Of a stretch of DNA of 64,000 nucleotides, positions 47,022 through 57,105 are shown piece after piece. Under the pieces are notes generated by a model. The model had not been told where the DNA came from and ran no database searches. It saw only the letters and a program-made list of their open reading frames with translations. Where the stretch lies: the NCBI GenBank assembly GCA_964632485.1, contig CAZWDO010000001.1, forward strand, positions 375,279-439,278, written 5' to 3'. Within the stretch, counting starts at the first letter, position 1; the number at the start of each line of letters is the position of its first letter. The translations under genes and the position numbers were made by a program. Origin of the DNA: CAZWDO01 sp964632485 [NCBI: uncultured bacterium]. GTDB taxonomy: Bacteria; JAGOEH01.

Positions 47022-47201
47022 TTACCAGGTTTTAAAGCGGGATTTACCATCATTAAGGAAAACAACTGTATCACCGCTTTGGATGATTACAAAAAGTTCC
47101 TGTCGATAGGCATATCTAACCGCGCCTTTATCAATTACAATTCCGCACCTGGCGCTAAATCCATCAATCTGATCGTTACTGAATAAACTCAGCGCGAAGA
47201 T
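47022..47201 (-). pseudogene. Orphan 59-codon open frame without a usual start codon
   Basis: Between the mscS stop and the terminator, a minus-strand frame of 59 sense codons contains no ATG, GTG or TTG. It is in the same frame as mscS, separated by two in-frame stops (TAG, then TAA). The predicted C-terminus (FVIIQSGDTVVFLNDGKSRF, then KTW and TAA) looks protein-like, with alternating strands. It may be the tail of a decayed gene, a product started at ATT/CTG, or chance. I do not recognise a family. Confidence 0.25.
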
Positions 47202-47210
47202 TTAAGAAAG

Positions 47211-48143
47211 CTATGAAATATCAGGGGGTTGTGTTCCGGGTTTTCCTTCATTCAAATTATGAAAAAAGCGTTGCGTCGGATATGCAAAATCGATATCCGT
47301 ATGGGAGGCGAATTCATTCAAAATATCTTCCCAAATTTCATGTTCCGTGGTTCGGCGGCGACGGGGATCACATAGAAACCGAAGTGTCAGACATACTCCG
47401 CTCTCTTTGACGCTGGTATAGACAATGGGAGTCAGCTTGCTATAATAGATTAAAAACCGGCGGGACGCTTCTCTCACTTTTAATTCCGCTTCTGCGGTCA
47501 AATGTTCGCCGTGCCGATTAACAATACGATTAAGTAGATCCTTGGCTTTTTTCCAATTGCTTTCGAATGTAATTGTAACGGCGATTTCATTCCAAATATA
47601 TTTAAAACCAGAACTATAATTAGCCTGAGGCAAAGTGAAAACCCTGGCGTTTGGAACATGGATAACCCGTCCGGTACTTTGGTCGGCCTTGACCCAGTTG
47701 CCGATTTCCATAAGTGAAAACTGAAAGATTCGCAGATCAATGACATCCCCGGCGACTTCTCCAATCTGAATTCGGTCGCCCACTTTGAAGGGTTGGCGCC
47801 ATACAACAAATAGCCCACCCGCCAGATTGACCAGAGGATCACGCAAGGCAATTGCCAAACCGGCGGACATTAAACCTAAAAACGTCGCCAGGGATTGAAT
47901 TCCCTCGAACCAAAGCCGGCCGACAATAATTATACCGAAAGTAGTTATCAGATAAAGAGTTGTTTTGCGCCAACGGTAGCGAAACCGGATATCATTGTTC
48001 CGGCGATAAATCCATAGCAACACTAAACGCCGAATTGCCCATAACAAAATAATAGCTATTATTGAAATAATCAACCGATGAGTCGTCGCGGCAGAAAACC
48101 CCAGATGGGTTTCTACCCAGCTATAAATTTGAGACCAAAGCAT
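47211..48143 (-). CDS. MscS-family mechanosensitive channel
   Basis: This is a protein of about 310 aa with three predicted membrane helices (about 22-44, 62-80, 85-115). The last one continues into the pore-lining MscS core (LGLMSAGLAIALRDPLVNLAGG), and the conserved beta domain follows (PFKVGDRIQIGEVAGDVIDL, VHVPNARVF-like VIHVPNARV). It should release solutes during hypo-osmotic shock. The ATG at 48143 is preferred over the TTG one codon upstream. It lies 12 bases downstream of the endonuclease IV gene, in one unit closed by the strong terminator at 46904-46937. Confidence 0.92.
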   Translation of the reverse strand: MLWSQIYSWVETHLGFSAATTHRLIISIIAIILLWAIRRLVLLWIYRRNNDIRFRYRWRKTTLYLITTFGIIIVGRLWFEGIQSLATFLGLMSAGLAIALRDPLVNLAGGLFVVWRQPFKVGDRIQIGEVAGDVIDLRIFQFSLMEIGNWVKADQSTGRVIHVPNARVFTLPQANYSSGFKYIWNEIAVTITFESNWKKAKDLLNRIVNRHGEHLTAEAELKVREASRRFLIYYSKLTPIVYTSVKESGVCLTLRFLCDPRRRRTTEHEIWEDILNEFASHTDIDFAYPTQRFFHNLNEGKPGTQPPDIS

Positions 48144-48155
48144 CAATAGTAGCGC

Positions 48156-49025
48156 CTAATCAAGTTGTTTAGGGATAAAACTAAGTAACAATTCAATTTC
48201 AGCCGCCCACCGCCCTTCATCGGGCGTTTCCAGGATGAGGGGGATTTCTACAAACCGTTCATCCCTCATAATACACTTAAAACATTCTAACCCCAGAATA
48301 CCTTCTCCTAAATTTTCATGCCGATCGACACGGCTGGACAATCCTTTTTTGGTATCATTCAAATGCATGGCCTTAAGATAATCCAGACCAATGATCCGGT
48401 TGAATTCAGCAAAAGTCTTTCCGAAGGCGGAAATATCACTGATATCATACCCGGCGGCAAAAGCATGGCAGGTATCAAAACAAACGCCCACGCGCCGTTT
48501 ATCCCTGACCTGGGAAATAATATCGCGGATATGTTCAAATCGATAACCAACAGCGCTCCCCTGGCCAGCAGTAATCTCAATAACGGCCATGACCCGGGGA
48601 ATCTTTTCCAAACTCAGATTGATACTCTCCGCAATTTTTGCCAGGCATTCTTCCTCGGAAATCTGATTGAGGGTATTGCCGGGATGAAAATTCAACATAA
48701 GTAAACCCAATTCATAACAGCGTTGCATCTCATCCATAAATGCCTGGCGGGAACGATTCAAACCTTCTTCCTCCGGATGGCCCAGATTAATTAAATACGT
48801 ATCATGGGGAAGAATATGCTCGCTCATAATTCCTAAATTAAGACATTGCTGCTTGAACTGCTCAACACTTTTTGGTTTTAAGGGAGGCGCCTGCCAACGC
48901 CGTTGGTTTTTTGTAAATAGCGCAAACGCATTGGCTCCAATATCCGCCGCCCGCTGCGGCGCCAATTCGACTCCGCTTTCCACACTCACATGGGCTCCTA
49001 AATACCAATTTTTAATATCACTCAT
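48156..49025 (-). CDS. nfo: Endonuclease IV (AP endonuclease)
   Basis: This is a 289-aa Nfo-type apurinic/apyrimidinic endonuclease that incises 5' of abasic sites using three zinc ions. The TIM-barrel metal motifs are present: GAHVS near the N-terminus, NFHPGN, the [14 protein letters not shown] block, [16 protein letters not shown] and LILETP. The length is typical. AAGGA lies seven bases upstream of the ATG. With the MagIII-like glycosylase at 4504-5202, it supplies base-excision repair, though the two genes are far apart. Confidence 0.95.
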   Translation of the reverse strand: MSDIKNWYLGAHVSVESGVELAPQRAADIGANAFALFTKNQRRWQAPPLKPKSVEQFKQQCLNLGIMSEHILPHDTYLINLGHPEEEGLNRSRQAFMDEMQRCYELGLLMLNFHPGNTLNQISEEECLAKIAESINLSLEKIPRVMAVIEITAGQGSAVGYRFEHIRDIISQVRDKRRVGVCFDTCHAFAAGYDISDISAFGKTFAEFNRIIGLDYLKAMHLNDTKKGLSSRVDRHENLGEGILGLECFKCIMRDERFVEIPLILETPDEGRWAAEIELLLSFIPKQLD

Positions 49026-49154
49026 TATATTTCCTTAATTTAATTTTTCAATATTACTTAAAAAAGAACTTTCCCGGATAACGCTCGCCAGACGGTGAAA
49101 AATTCCGGATGCCGACCTACTATTCGCGAGGTATAGAACAGATGGATTCTTTTA

Positions 49155-50414
49155 CTACGGCCAGACTAAGTTGAATTGCTCGTCAGGATGCAAATGGGAA
49201 CCCAAAATTGATCGGATTCGCTGGAAACGGCTGAAATACAGCCCGTAATTGGAATCCGAGTTTAACCGCCGGGTGTTGAGTATCGCCATATTCTCCTGCG
49301 CAACATAGAGCTGCTTATAGGTTGCCAAATATTTACTGAGGTTGATTAAATGAATATCACGCTTTCTCCATCGGGATGGCGAATAATAATTATTGATAGT
49401 CCAACAAGCCGTGATCACTATTTTTTCTAATGAGCAACGCTGCGAGCCGCTTTCAGAGACCCTGTATGTTAAGCGGGGAATGATCACATCACGCGAATCC
49501 CCTTCCGCGACAGGATGCCGCAGGTACTGATATTTTCGGTTTTGGTTACTGATAAAATTACCCAGACTATAAAAAATGGCTGTCTGGCGTCCATCAGAGG
49601 TTTCATATAAATCAACCGGTTGAAGTACATGGGGATGACATACAAGAATGAGGTCCGCGCCAGCCTCCAGCAGTTCCCGGGCTTCCCGTTGCCAACGAAC
49701 ATCCGGATGATTCATGTATTCTGTTCCAAGATGACACAGCAGGATTAATAAATCCGTTTTCTCCCTGGCATGGCGGACCTGCTCGCGCGCCTCTGAAAAC
49801 TGATAGATATTCACCCATGATTCATGCGCATGATTATAGTTATTGTTCAACAATTGAGTATAGGCCAGGATACCAACATTTATCGCCGCAATTTTGATTT
49901 CAACCAGACGTTGCGCTTCTTTTTTTGTGGAGCCAATGCCTGCGTAATTCAAATTATGTTTTTTACAAAAAGTTAACGTTTCTTTCAATCCTTCCGCGCC
50001 CATATCGTAAACATGATTGTTAGCAAAATTGAAAAAATTGAAGCCGTTTTGTAATAAACCGTTAATTGCAGCCGTATCGCTATTGAGTACGAAATCAGGC
50101 TGAAAAATAGAACGGCTATAAGCGAGTGGAGATTCAATATTTATAATGGCCAGATCGGATGGAATTTGATCGGCAACTTGTTCGAACAAGTAGCTATATG
50201 CTGATTGTTTTTTTCTGGCCATTTCTTTTTGATGGTGCTGCGCGCTTCTGATCACATCGCAGTGGGGAATAAAATCACCCACTGCCGTAATCGTCAGTTT
50301 AGTCTCTTTTTGAGGTTGTCGGGATGTGGCCCGCGAACAACATAAACCGCAAAAAATCAATCCCAGCGCGCACATGATGTAGCGGGAAAAATACATTTTT
50401 CCTTTTTTATCCAT
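49155..50414 (-). CDS. CapA (PGA_cap) family metallophosphatase-like protein
   Basis: This protein of about 419 aa belongs to the CapA/PgsA poly-gamma-glutamate synthesis group, which has a calcineurin-like metal fold. Visible motifs are TAVGDFIPH, INIESPLAYS, NFANNHVYDMG, LLCHLGTEYMNHPD, CHPHVLQP and YSLGNFISNQ. The N-terminus has a hydrophobic signal rich in Cys (CALGLIFCGLCC) that could be a lipoprotein signal, although no canonical lipobox is present. The start is uncertain: 50414 is used here, 50396 has the better AAGGA site, and 50459 is also open. Its substrate is unknown; proteins of this family are often not tied to gamma-polyglutamate. Confidence 0.85.
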   Translation of the reverse strand: MDKKGKMYFSRYIMCALGLIFCGLCCSRATSRQPQKETKLTITAVGDFIPHCDVIRSAQHHQKEMARKKQSAYSYLFEQVADQIPSDLAIINIESPLAYSRSIFQPDFVLNSDTAAINGLLQNGFNFFNFANNHVYDMGAEGLKETLTFCKKHNLNYAGIGSTKKEAQRLVEIKIAAINVGILAYTQLLNNNYNHAHESWVNIYQFSEAREQVRHAREKTDLLILLCHLGTEYMNHPDVRWQREARELLEAGADLILVCHPHVLQPVDLYETSDGRQTAIFYSLGNFISNQNRKYQYLRHPVAEGDSRDVIIPRLTYRVSESGSQRCSLEKIVITACWTINNYYSPSRWRKRDIHLINLSKYLATYKQLYVAQENMAILNTRRLNSDSNYGLYFSRFQRIRSILGSHLHPDEQFNLVWP

Positions 50415-50502
50415 AAGGAATTCCATCCATTTTGAATTCAGAAGGATTAGGTGTTGCATTTCATGAGTTAATGCCTGAAACAGATTGAGTTTGATTAAAA
50501 CG

Positions 50503-51786
50503 TCAATCGATTAAATTCTCCCTATAGGCCACTACGTACGTGCACATGACATCACCCGTTACGTTATTCATCGTTTCAAACATATCGAGAATCGGATTGA
50601 TTCCAAGCGCAATGGCCACAATAACCGCAGTCTGCTGGTCGTTCAAACCCAATGAGTTCAGGATAATGAACAATAACATCAGGCTTCCGCCAGGAACTCC
50701 TCCGGCGCCAATAGCCGCTAATACCGTGGTGATGACCGCCAGGAAAAGTTCGCTCAAAGATAACGGGATATGATAGAGATTCATCGCGAGAACCGCAAAC
50801 ATCGGCAAATGGATGCAGACCCCATCCATATTAACAGTAGCACCCAAGGGAAGTGAGAATTCCGCCAATTCACGCCTGACTTTCAAGGTGTCAATAGTCG
50901 TTGCCAAGCTTACCGGTAAAGTCGCTGCGCTACTGCGGGTAACAAAAGCAGTTACCATTACTGAACGGATATGCGAAAAAAAAGCTATCGGGGAGTGCCG
51001 TGTAAAAATAATCACTAATAATCCATAAATTCCAAATATCATCAACAGGACGGCGCCGGAAACTCCCAGCAGAATTTTCAAATAGGGACGAATCAAATCG
51101 ATTCCAAATGTGGCAAAATTGATGCAGGATAAGGCTAAAATACCGATGGGCGCATAAGCCATTATCCAATCGATTATTATAAATAAGGTTTCATTGATTT
51201 CCCGAAGCAGATTCAGAAACAATGGCGATTGCGGTTCATTTTGATCCAGCCATAACCGGTAGGCCAATCCAAAAAGAATGGCAAAGGCGATAATCGAAAG
51301 AAAATTTCCCTGGCTGAGCGCTTGAAAAGGATTTTGGAAAATATCCCCGAAAAGCTGAAACAGATTGGCTGACGGTGGCGTCACCATTGGGGCTGCTGCC
51401 TGTACCCTTTCGATCAGTTTAAGCTCCAAAGAGGATTGCCCCGGATTTACCAACAATGCGATGGCCAATCCCACAATCGCCGCCAGCAGAGAGGTTAATA
51501 AATACCAAAGGATGACGCGCCCGCCAATTCGTCCAAATTTCTTCAAGGGTAAACTGGCTGCCCCCTGAACAATGGAAACCAACACGATTGGGATCACGAT
51601 CATTTTCAGCATCCCTATGAATAGCGTTCCCAAAGGTTCAATCCAGCGGATTATGAGCTGCGTGTCCCCAATCAATTTTTTGGCTTGAAGATACCATAAC
51701 GCCAACCCTAAAATTGTTCCCAATAAAAAAGCCAGAATCATTTTCCAGGCTAACGAAAGGTTACGATAAGCTCTATAAATACTCAT
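50503..51786 (-). CDS. Dicarboxylate/amino acid:cation symporter (DAACS/GltP family)
   Basis: This is an inner-membrane transporter of about 427 aa with the DAACS fold (about eight helices plus two re-entrant hairpins). The family hallmarks are visible: TRSSAATLPVS (first hairpin), the NMDGVCIHLPMF motif that coordinates sodium and substrate, AIGAGGVPGGSLMLL (second hairpin) and the INPILDMFETMNNVTGD segment. It should import glutamate/aspartate or C4-dicarboxylates with Na+ or H+. The ATG at 51786 has GGGAG upstream; the TTG at 51807 does not. It is 96 bases downstream of the ATPase-PglZ gene and has only a weak promoter-like TTGACA of its own. Confidence 0.93.
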   Translation of the reverse strand: MSIYRAYRNLSLAWKMILAFLLGTILGLALWYLQAKKLIGDTQLIIRWIEPLGTLFIGMLKMIVIPIVLVSIVQGAASLPLKKFGRIGGRVILWYLLTSLLAAIVGLAIALLVNPGQSSLELKLIERVQAAAPMVTPPSANLFQLFGDIFQNPFQALSQGNFLSIIAFAILFGLAYRLWLDQNEPQSPLFLNLLREINETLFIIIDWIMAYAPIGILALSCINFATFGIDLIRPYLKILLGVSGAVLLMIFGIYGLLVIIFTRHSPIAFFSHIRSVMVTAFVTRSSAATLPVSLATTIDTLKVRRELAEFSLPLGATVNMDGVCIHLPMFAVLAMNLYHIPLSLSELFLAVITTVLAAIGAGGVPGGSLMLLFIILNSLGLNDQQTAVIVAIALGINPILDMFETMNNVTGDVMCTYVVAYRENLID

Positions 51787-51882
51787 AACATATCTCCCAC
51801 TAATCAATCCGATCCGATACTGTCAATTAATCCGGTAGTGATCCTATAAACGAAACAACCGTCCGGAAGAGATTTTTTCGAA

Positions 51883-54800
51883 TTACCTCGCAGGCGCAGA
51901 ACTTTTAGTAAGCTTCACCCACGGCACTAAACGATCAAGCGAAGATTGTCCCTGATGCATATAGCGTGGCTGATCCTTGCTCCGGTAATCACTTTTTTCA
52001 CTAAAGCCATGATCAGCGCATAAATAAAAAGAAAAACCTGTTGGAATAGGTTGAAAAAACTGTTCCAGTCGAGAAAGGGTTTCCTGAAACAGCAAAGCGA
52101 GCTCATTTTTTTCCGTATGCAGCTTTTCATCCAGGAAACCAACAATAAATGCCCGTCGATGGTGATTTCCCATTGTATCAAGGCAACTATTCAAAAAATG
52201 CGGATAATGGTAATCGCGTTCGACTGATTTAAACAATTCTATATTTAAATCCGCCAAAACAGCATAGAAGGATTGCGTAGTTGTCGGCATGGGACTGAGC
52301 AGAAAACTTTCATATTCACAAAGCCAGTGTGGAGCCGACCAAAGCGATTCACGCAATCTTAGATAAAAATCGATCCGCAATCCATCGATCACCAGCAAAT
52401 TTATTCCGTGTTCATCGCCGACCGTTTTACGAATTTTAGTCTCAAGCTGGTTGGACGCCTGATCCCACTGCGACAACTGTTCCTGAAAAAGCGATTCAAA
52501 GGCCTGGGCTTTATCAACCCGTTGCTGCCGCTGCCAGATACTAATATCGAAATCGATTCGTTGTGTTTTCCGATTTTCCAGGTCTAATAGTTGCAATTGC
52601 AATTCATCCCGAAAAAAAACGACAGCGTTAGCGCAAAATCGGGGAAATTGCTGCCAGGAAGTTACGGGTTTAAGCAATCGGTCATGAATATCACGCAACT
52701 GGTTCAGCCAGTCGGACAGTACGTTTCGCCCTATCAGAGCCGGTAGTTTATCCCGCCGAAGAAAAAAAGAAAAATCATTCAGCAATACCACAGCCGCCCG
52801 CATTTGTAATTGAGGGAAATTCGATGCCTGGTTTATAAAATGGATCAATGCGTCAAGTTCCGCCTGCGCAAAAAAAGTACCCTCGATAATCGACTGCAGG
52901 ATTTCATTCCCCAGAAAATTTTCAAGATCAAATTCCTGCGGTAATAAATCAAATTGCGCGTTTAATTCCACCAATTCCTTTTCCCCATGGCCAATATTGA
53001 AGGTAAGAGGACTCCAATGAGTCGGAATTTTATAACTCTGCGCAAGGGAATAAAGAAACATAATAATCAATTCTGTAAATATCTCTTCGGGCGATTGCGG
53101 TAAAGCGAGAGAACGTATATACTGCTGCAGGAAAGCAGGCAGAGGTTGGAGACTGCCAGTGGTTTCTTCTTGCTGGCTTTGCCAGACACCCGTATCAAAA
53201 GACAAAAAAGTCTCTTCGCTCTTCTGATCAATAGATAACCAATCGTCAATCAAGCGTCGCGCCTCACTATATAGCAATTTTTTCCCGGCAATTTTAGAAA
53301 TTAAAGTGGATATCTCTTTAGCAACAATAACCGTTTTATCACTCAACGCTTCACGAATTAAAGTGATAACAGGGGGAATCAGCGTCTGTAAAAGCTCAGA
53401 AATCGCCGGAGTTTCCCGCCAATTGGAATGGATTATTTTATTTAAGAGCGATGCCTGTTGGGTTTTACCCCAATCAACCAATCGGACCTGATAGCGAACG
53501 ATTTTTTGCTGAAATTCAGGTTTTGAAAAATGGTCGATGTAGCTATGAATACTCTCCATGAGTTTACAGCGAATCGCTTCAATTTGCTCTTCCCAATCGG
53601 AAACAGGGACAAACGATGGATTGGCCTGACAAATGCAAAAAGGCTGCCGCTCTAGTTCCCGTTCCGGATCACGGCTACAGAACTGTCCGATCAACCGTTC
53701 CGTTTGTTGGCGAATATCCTGAAAATCGGGTTGCGCCGAAATTAGTTGAATTTGATTTAATCGGTCAAGAAGTTGCCACTGGATGGTTTGCTGAAGTTGC
53801 TGCAGTGCAGCCAATCGTTCCGGAGGAAACCATTTTTGATGGGTTTCACTATAAAGCTGCCGATATAAATTTCGAAATGATTCAAAAGATTTGAACAGGG
53901 TTTGAATCATCTGCGGAGTAACCGTTTGTTTCAGTTTTTTAAATTGGTCCGATAACTCCTCATAATCACTTTCCAGAGGCGTATTCTGGATTACCGCAAA
54001 AATCTGAGGACAGTTCAGGTAATCGAAAATAACAACAACCTGGGGGAAATGGTCATTAACTAATTCCCGGGTTTGGTGAAACTGTGTTAAAAAAAATTCA
54101 AGCTCTTCAGGTTCCTTAATGGCCGTCAGCAGATTATCCAAACCTTGCTTAGACGATAATCCCGGCTTGATAAGGGTAATAATTGAGGCCAATGAATACA
54201 AATGGGTTAAAACATTCAGGAAACTGGTTTCGCCGAATGGAGGGGTATGCGACAAGGTTTTTAATTGATTGATCAACCAATTCAGAGAGGGTTCATTTTG
54301 CTGCTTGAATTCAATCAGCTTGGCCCAGGCGTTTTCCTGTCCCTTGAAATGCAGTTCAGATGGCTTTATTTTCCCAATCAGAGATTTTAATTTGTCATGT
54401 TGGCTCAAAAACAATTCTGAAACCTGCGAACCGGGAGCAATACGCCGGCATTCGCGTATTTTAGAGAGCGAAAACTCATCGCTGCGCATTGCGCGCTGCT
54501 GCAAAATCAGCTCCACATATCCGGCCTGCGCTAAAAAATAGAGGCTTAAAATTAGTTGATGATGAGAAACCCCGAAATCAGAGAATCGGCGATTACGGTA
54601 TAATTCACTATAAGACGGCGTCGAGTTTTCGATAATTTTCAATAATTCGCGTAAAAAAGGTGAATTGCCCGGATTCGGATCGATCATGAATTCCTGACCC
54701 ATGCTTTTAATAAGTCCCAGTTTTTCGGTCAAATTCTTGAGCAACGTGCCATGAGAAATAGAAGCAAGAAAAAAATGAATTCCAGTCAGATTGGTTTGTA

Positions 54801-57105
54801 TATGATCAATCAGCTCGCCAACGGTTTCGAGAGGCGGTTCCGGTGTGGCGGACTTAATTTTTTTATGATCCGGATAAAGCAGATCAAGCGCATGATAAGC
54901 CAGAAAGCGAGTCAGTGTTTTAAGGTCCACGGCTAAACGCGCCGTCTCATCAAGTACCCGGAGTTGATCGCAGGAATGGACACGGGGCGGGAAATAGGCT
55001 TTCAATATAATATCACGACATTTTTTTTTCGCTTGGTCCAGCATACGCGCGATTTCATCATTTTGACCCTCAAAAAAAGCTGGCTGCTCTTGAACCAGTT
55101 TATTAAAAGTCAACGTCTCAGCATACCAACGGGTAATATCCTCCCGTTCCGCCGTCCCGAGAGTATCCGGCTGCCAATAGAAAACCCGGCGGATCAGTAA
55201 CGGGGCATGCTCGCGCAACACGCGCCAAAGTGGATCCATGCGCTCATTATGAACGACCGGGAATCCCAATACCAGCACCAGATCGATATCCTCATCCTCA
55301 ACTCCCTGGCGCCACTGCATGGCGAGTTCCTGATTAACGCGATCAGGCATGGAAAGTTGGATGCGAATACGACGAGAACTGTCCTGCCAAAGCGCTGAAA
55401 TTTGATCATATCGGTTATAAAGCGATCCCAGGGATAAAGGTTCGCCGTCAACACTCTGTAAAAGTTCGCTCAACGCAATATCGGAAAGATTAAGATGGCG
55501 TTGCATCAAACGCGCAACCTCTTCCTGAAAACGGTCGGCAACCGATTGAGTCATTGTCAACTGGACAATATCTTCAAATGCGTTATCGACAGACACCCTT
55601 TTTATATAACTTGAACGGGCCGCTAATTGCTCAATTAAATACTGAATAAAGGCTAAATTGGCCCCGGGATCAACCGGATCGATACCCTGGCCCAAAATTT
55701 CTGCAATCGCGCGGATGGTGAGTTTGGGAAGATTGAGACTGATCTCCGTCAGGATAAGCAACCGGACGAGATCAAGCGCTGCCTCTCGCTCTTCCGGCTC
55801 GGTGAAAACCCGGGGAACAGTATATTGATAGTCCCGCCAGACATGATCGATATAGCGATGAGTTTGGCGGTTTTCCTGAATTTTGTCGCTAAAAGCGGTA
55901 AAGATGGCGGCAGGAGTCAATAAACGATCAGCGGGTTGTTCCAATAACGGCAAATTTCCGGCCTCGCCATGCAAGGCCTGGTGGAAAAATTCGATCATCC
56001 CACGCGTTTTGGAAAAAAGATTAGTCAGGCTCTCCAGATAATAGAGAGTGCTGGGGTGAATCGGATAGATTTCCAGAAACTCAGGAAATGAAATATTCCA
56101 GGATGGAAAATATGAGCGGAACTGTTCAAACACATCGTGGATAACGGATTCAGCGCCAGGCAATTTTATAACTAAACGCTGAGAAAAAATAGCGCGGATA
56201 TGAACGACTGAAAGCTGGATACGTCGGTGATACCGATCACGGATTTTATGCAAGGCCATTTCCGATGCCCGGGTCGTTTCCTCGATCTCTTCCTGCATAC
56301 TTAAAATAACCCGACAATGGAACGGCAAATTCCATTCTCCCAGAAATTGAAGGAACCGAATGTCTTCACTGCTATTGTCCTGCTGGGAACGGGAACGCAG
56401 GAACTCGGAGGTTTCATCCAGCAGCAGTACGAGTCCTGCAGGGAAATGGGTACGAATCAATTCATCGAGGGACAGAAAAAAATCCCGGCGTGAAAAAAAG
56501 GGCGCAAAAGGAATTTTCTTCTGTTCCAAAAACTCCATCAAGGCGTTTACAAAATTTTCCGTTGGAGATGACGCAATTTTTTGCTCATACTCTTCAACCA
56601 ACGCAGAGGAAAAGGAGATGCGGAACTGTTCCAAAATATGTTCCTGCCACGACGAAGGAAAAGAAACCCGCAATCGTTGGAATTCCCGCTGAATGGCGTC
56701 AAGGATCGCATTTTCCAAAGAAACCTGCGCCGAATAATTCATCAGCGGAATGCCGACCGTTAGCAATTTCCCGCTGGGAAAGGCCTGATATCGATCAAGT
56801 TGGGGATAATTTCGTCGCAGTTCGGCGAAAAATTCCGGGTATCTGCATACTCCCCCCAAATACGCCAGAAAATGACTTTTGCCGGAACCGTAACCCCCTT
56901 TGAGAATAAATCCTGCGCTCTTCCCTTCGTTGAATACTTGTAGAAAAAGCTCTAATCCGGCAAAGACCTCATCAGTCAAAACAAAACTATTGACGATTTG
57001 AGACTTTAAATCATCAGGCGCCGCCGCCATCGCCTCCTGCAAGCGGATAACAGTCTGGATAGCAGGCGCGCTGATCAACTGACCGATCTTGGGAAATTGC
57101 TTCAT
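51883..57105 (-). CDS. BrxC/PglY-like P-loop ATPase fused to a PglZ-type phosphatase
   Basis: This is a 1740-aa cytoplasmic protein with no signal peptide or membrane helix. The N-terminal ATPase has Walker A GGYGSGKS (residues 70-77) and Walker B LVLLLDETSEFL (D230, E231), resembling BrxC/PglY/DUF6079 ATPases of BREX and Pgl defence systems. A long helical middle (about 400-1550) carries no recognised domain. The C-terminus is a complete alkaline-phosphatase-superfamily PglZ-like domain: metal Asp1574 in VIDG, nucleophile-type Thr in PMPTTTQS (1608-1610), D1698-H1699 in ADHGF and His1717 in RYMHQGQSS then LVPW. In known BREX systems these two activities are separate proteins. An ATGA overlap couples it to the TPR gene upstream. 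A defence or regulatory role is inference. Confidence 0.8.
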   Translation of the reverse strand: MKQFPKIGQLISAPAIQTVIRLQEAMAAAPDDLKSQIVNSFVLTDEVFAGLELFLQVFNEGKSAGFILKGGYGSGKSHFLAYLGGVCRYPEFFAELRRNYPQLDRYQAFPSGKLLTVGIPLMNYSAQVSLENAILDAIQREFQRLRVSFPSSWQEHILEQFRISFSSALVEEYEQKIASSPTENFVNALMEFLEQKKIPFAPFFSRRDFFLSLDELIRTHFPAGLVLLLDETSEFLRSRSQQDNSSEDIRFLQFLGEWNLPFHCRVILSMQEEIEETTRASEMALHKIRDRYHRRIQLSVVHIRAIFSQRLVIKLPGAESVIHDVFEQFRSYFPSWNISFPEFLEIYPIHPSTLYYLESLTNLFSKTRGMIEFFHQALHGEAGNLPLLEQPADRLLTPAAIFTAFSDKIQENRQTHRYIDHVWRDYQYTVPRVFTEPEEREAALDLVRLLILTEISLNLPKLTIRAIAEILGQGIDPVDPGANLAFIQYLIEQLAARSSYIKRVSVDNAFEDIVQLTMTQSVADRFQEEVARLMQRHLNLSDIALSELLQSVDGEPLSLGSLYNRYDQISALWQDSSRRIRIQLSMPDRVNQELAMQWRQGVEDEDIDLVLVLGFPVVHNERMDPLWRVLREHAPLLIRRVFYWQPDTLGTAEREDITRWYAETLTFNKLVQEQPAFFEGQNDEIARMLDQAKKKCRDIILKAYFPPRVHSCDQLRVLDETARLAVDLKTLTRFLAYHALDLLYPDHKKIKSATPEPPLETVGELIDHIQTNLTGIHFFLASISHGTLLKNLTEKLGLIKSMGQEFMIDPNPGNSPFLRELLKIIENSTPSYSELYRNRRFSDFGVSHHQLILSLYFLAQAGYVELILQQRAMRSDEFSLSKIRECRRIAPGSQVSELFLSQHDKLKSLIGKIKPSELHFKGQENAWAKLIEFKQQNEPSLNWLINQLKTLSHTPPFGETSFLNVLTHLYSLASIITLIKPGLSSKQGLDNLLTAIKEPEELEFFLTQFHQTRELVNDHFPQVVVIFDYLNCPQIFAVIQNTPLESDYEELSDQFKKLKQTVTPQMIQTLFKSFESFRNLYRQLYSETHQKWFPPERLAALQQLQQTIQWQLLDRLNQIQLISAQPDFQDIRQQTERLIGQFCSRDPERELERQPFCICQANPSFVPVSDWEEQIEAIRCKLMESIHSYIDHFSKPEFQQKIVRYQVRLVDWGKTQQASLLNKIIHSNWRETPAISELLQTLIPPVITLIREALSDKTVIVAKEISTLISKIAGKKLLYSEARRLIDDWLSIDQKSEETFLSFDTGVWQSQQEETTGSLQPLPAFLQQYIRSLALPQSPEEIFTELIIMFLYSLAQSYKIPTHWSPLTFNIGHGEKELVELNAQFDLLPQEFDLENFLGNEILQSIIEGTFFAQAELDALIHFINQASNFPQLQMRAAVVLLNDFSFFLRRDKLPALIGRNVLSDWLNQLRDIHDRLLKPVTSWQQFPRFCANAVVFFRDELQLQLLDLENRKTQRIDFDISIWQRQQRVDKAQAFESLFQEQLSQWDQASNQLETKIRKTVGDEHGINLLVIDGLRIDFYLRLRESLWSAPHWLCEYESFLLSPMPTTTQSFYAVLADLNIELFKSVERDYHYPHFLNSCLDTMGNHHRRAFIVGFLDEKLHTEKNELALLFQETLSRLEQFFQPIPTGFSFYLCADHGFSEKSDYRSKDQPRYMHQGQSSLDRLVPWVKLTKSSAPAR

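Noticed and set aside
51883-57105. Complete BREX operon
   Set aside because: Only ATPase-like and PglZ-like parts are present; no methylase, BrxL, BrxA or BrxB was found, so it is not called BREX.
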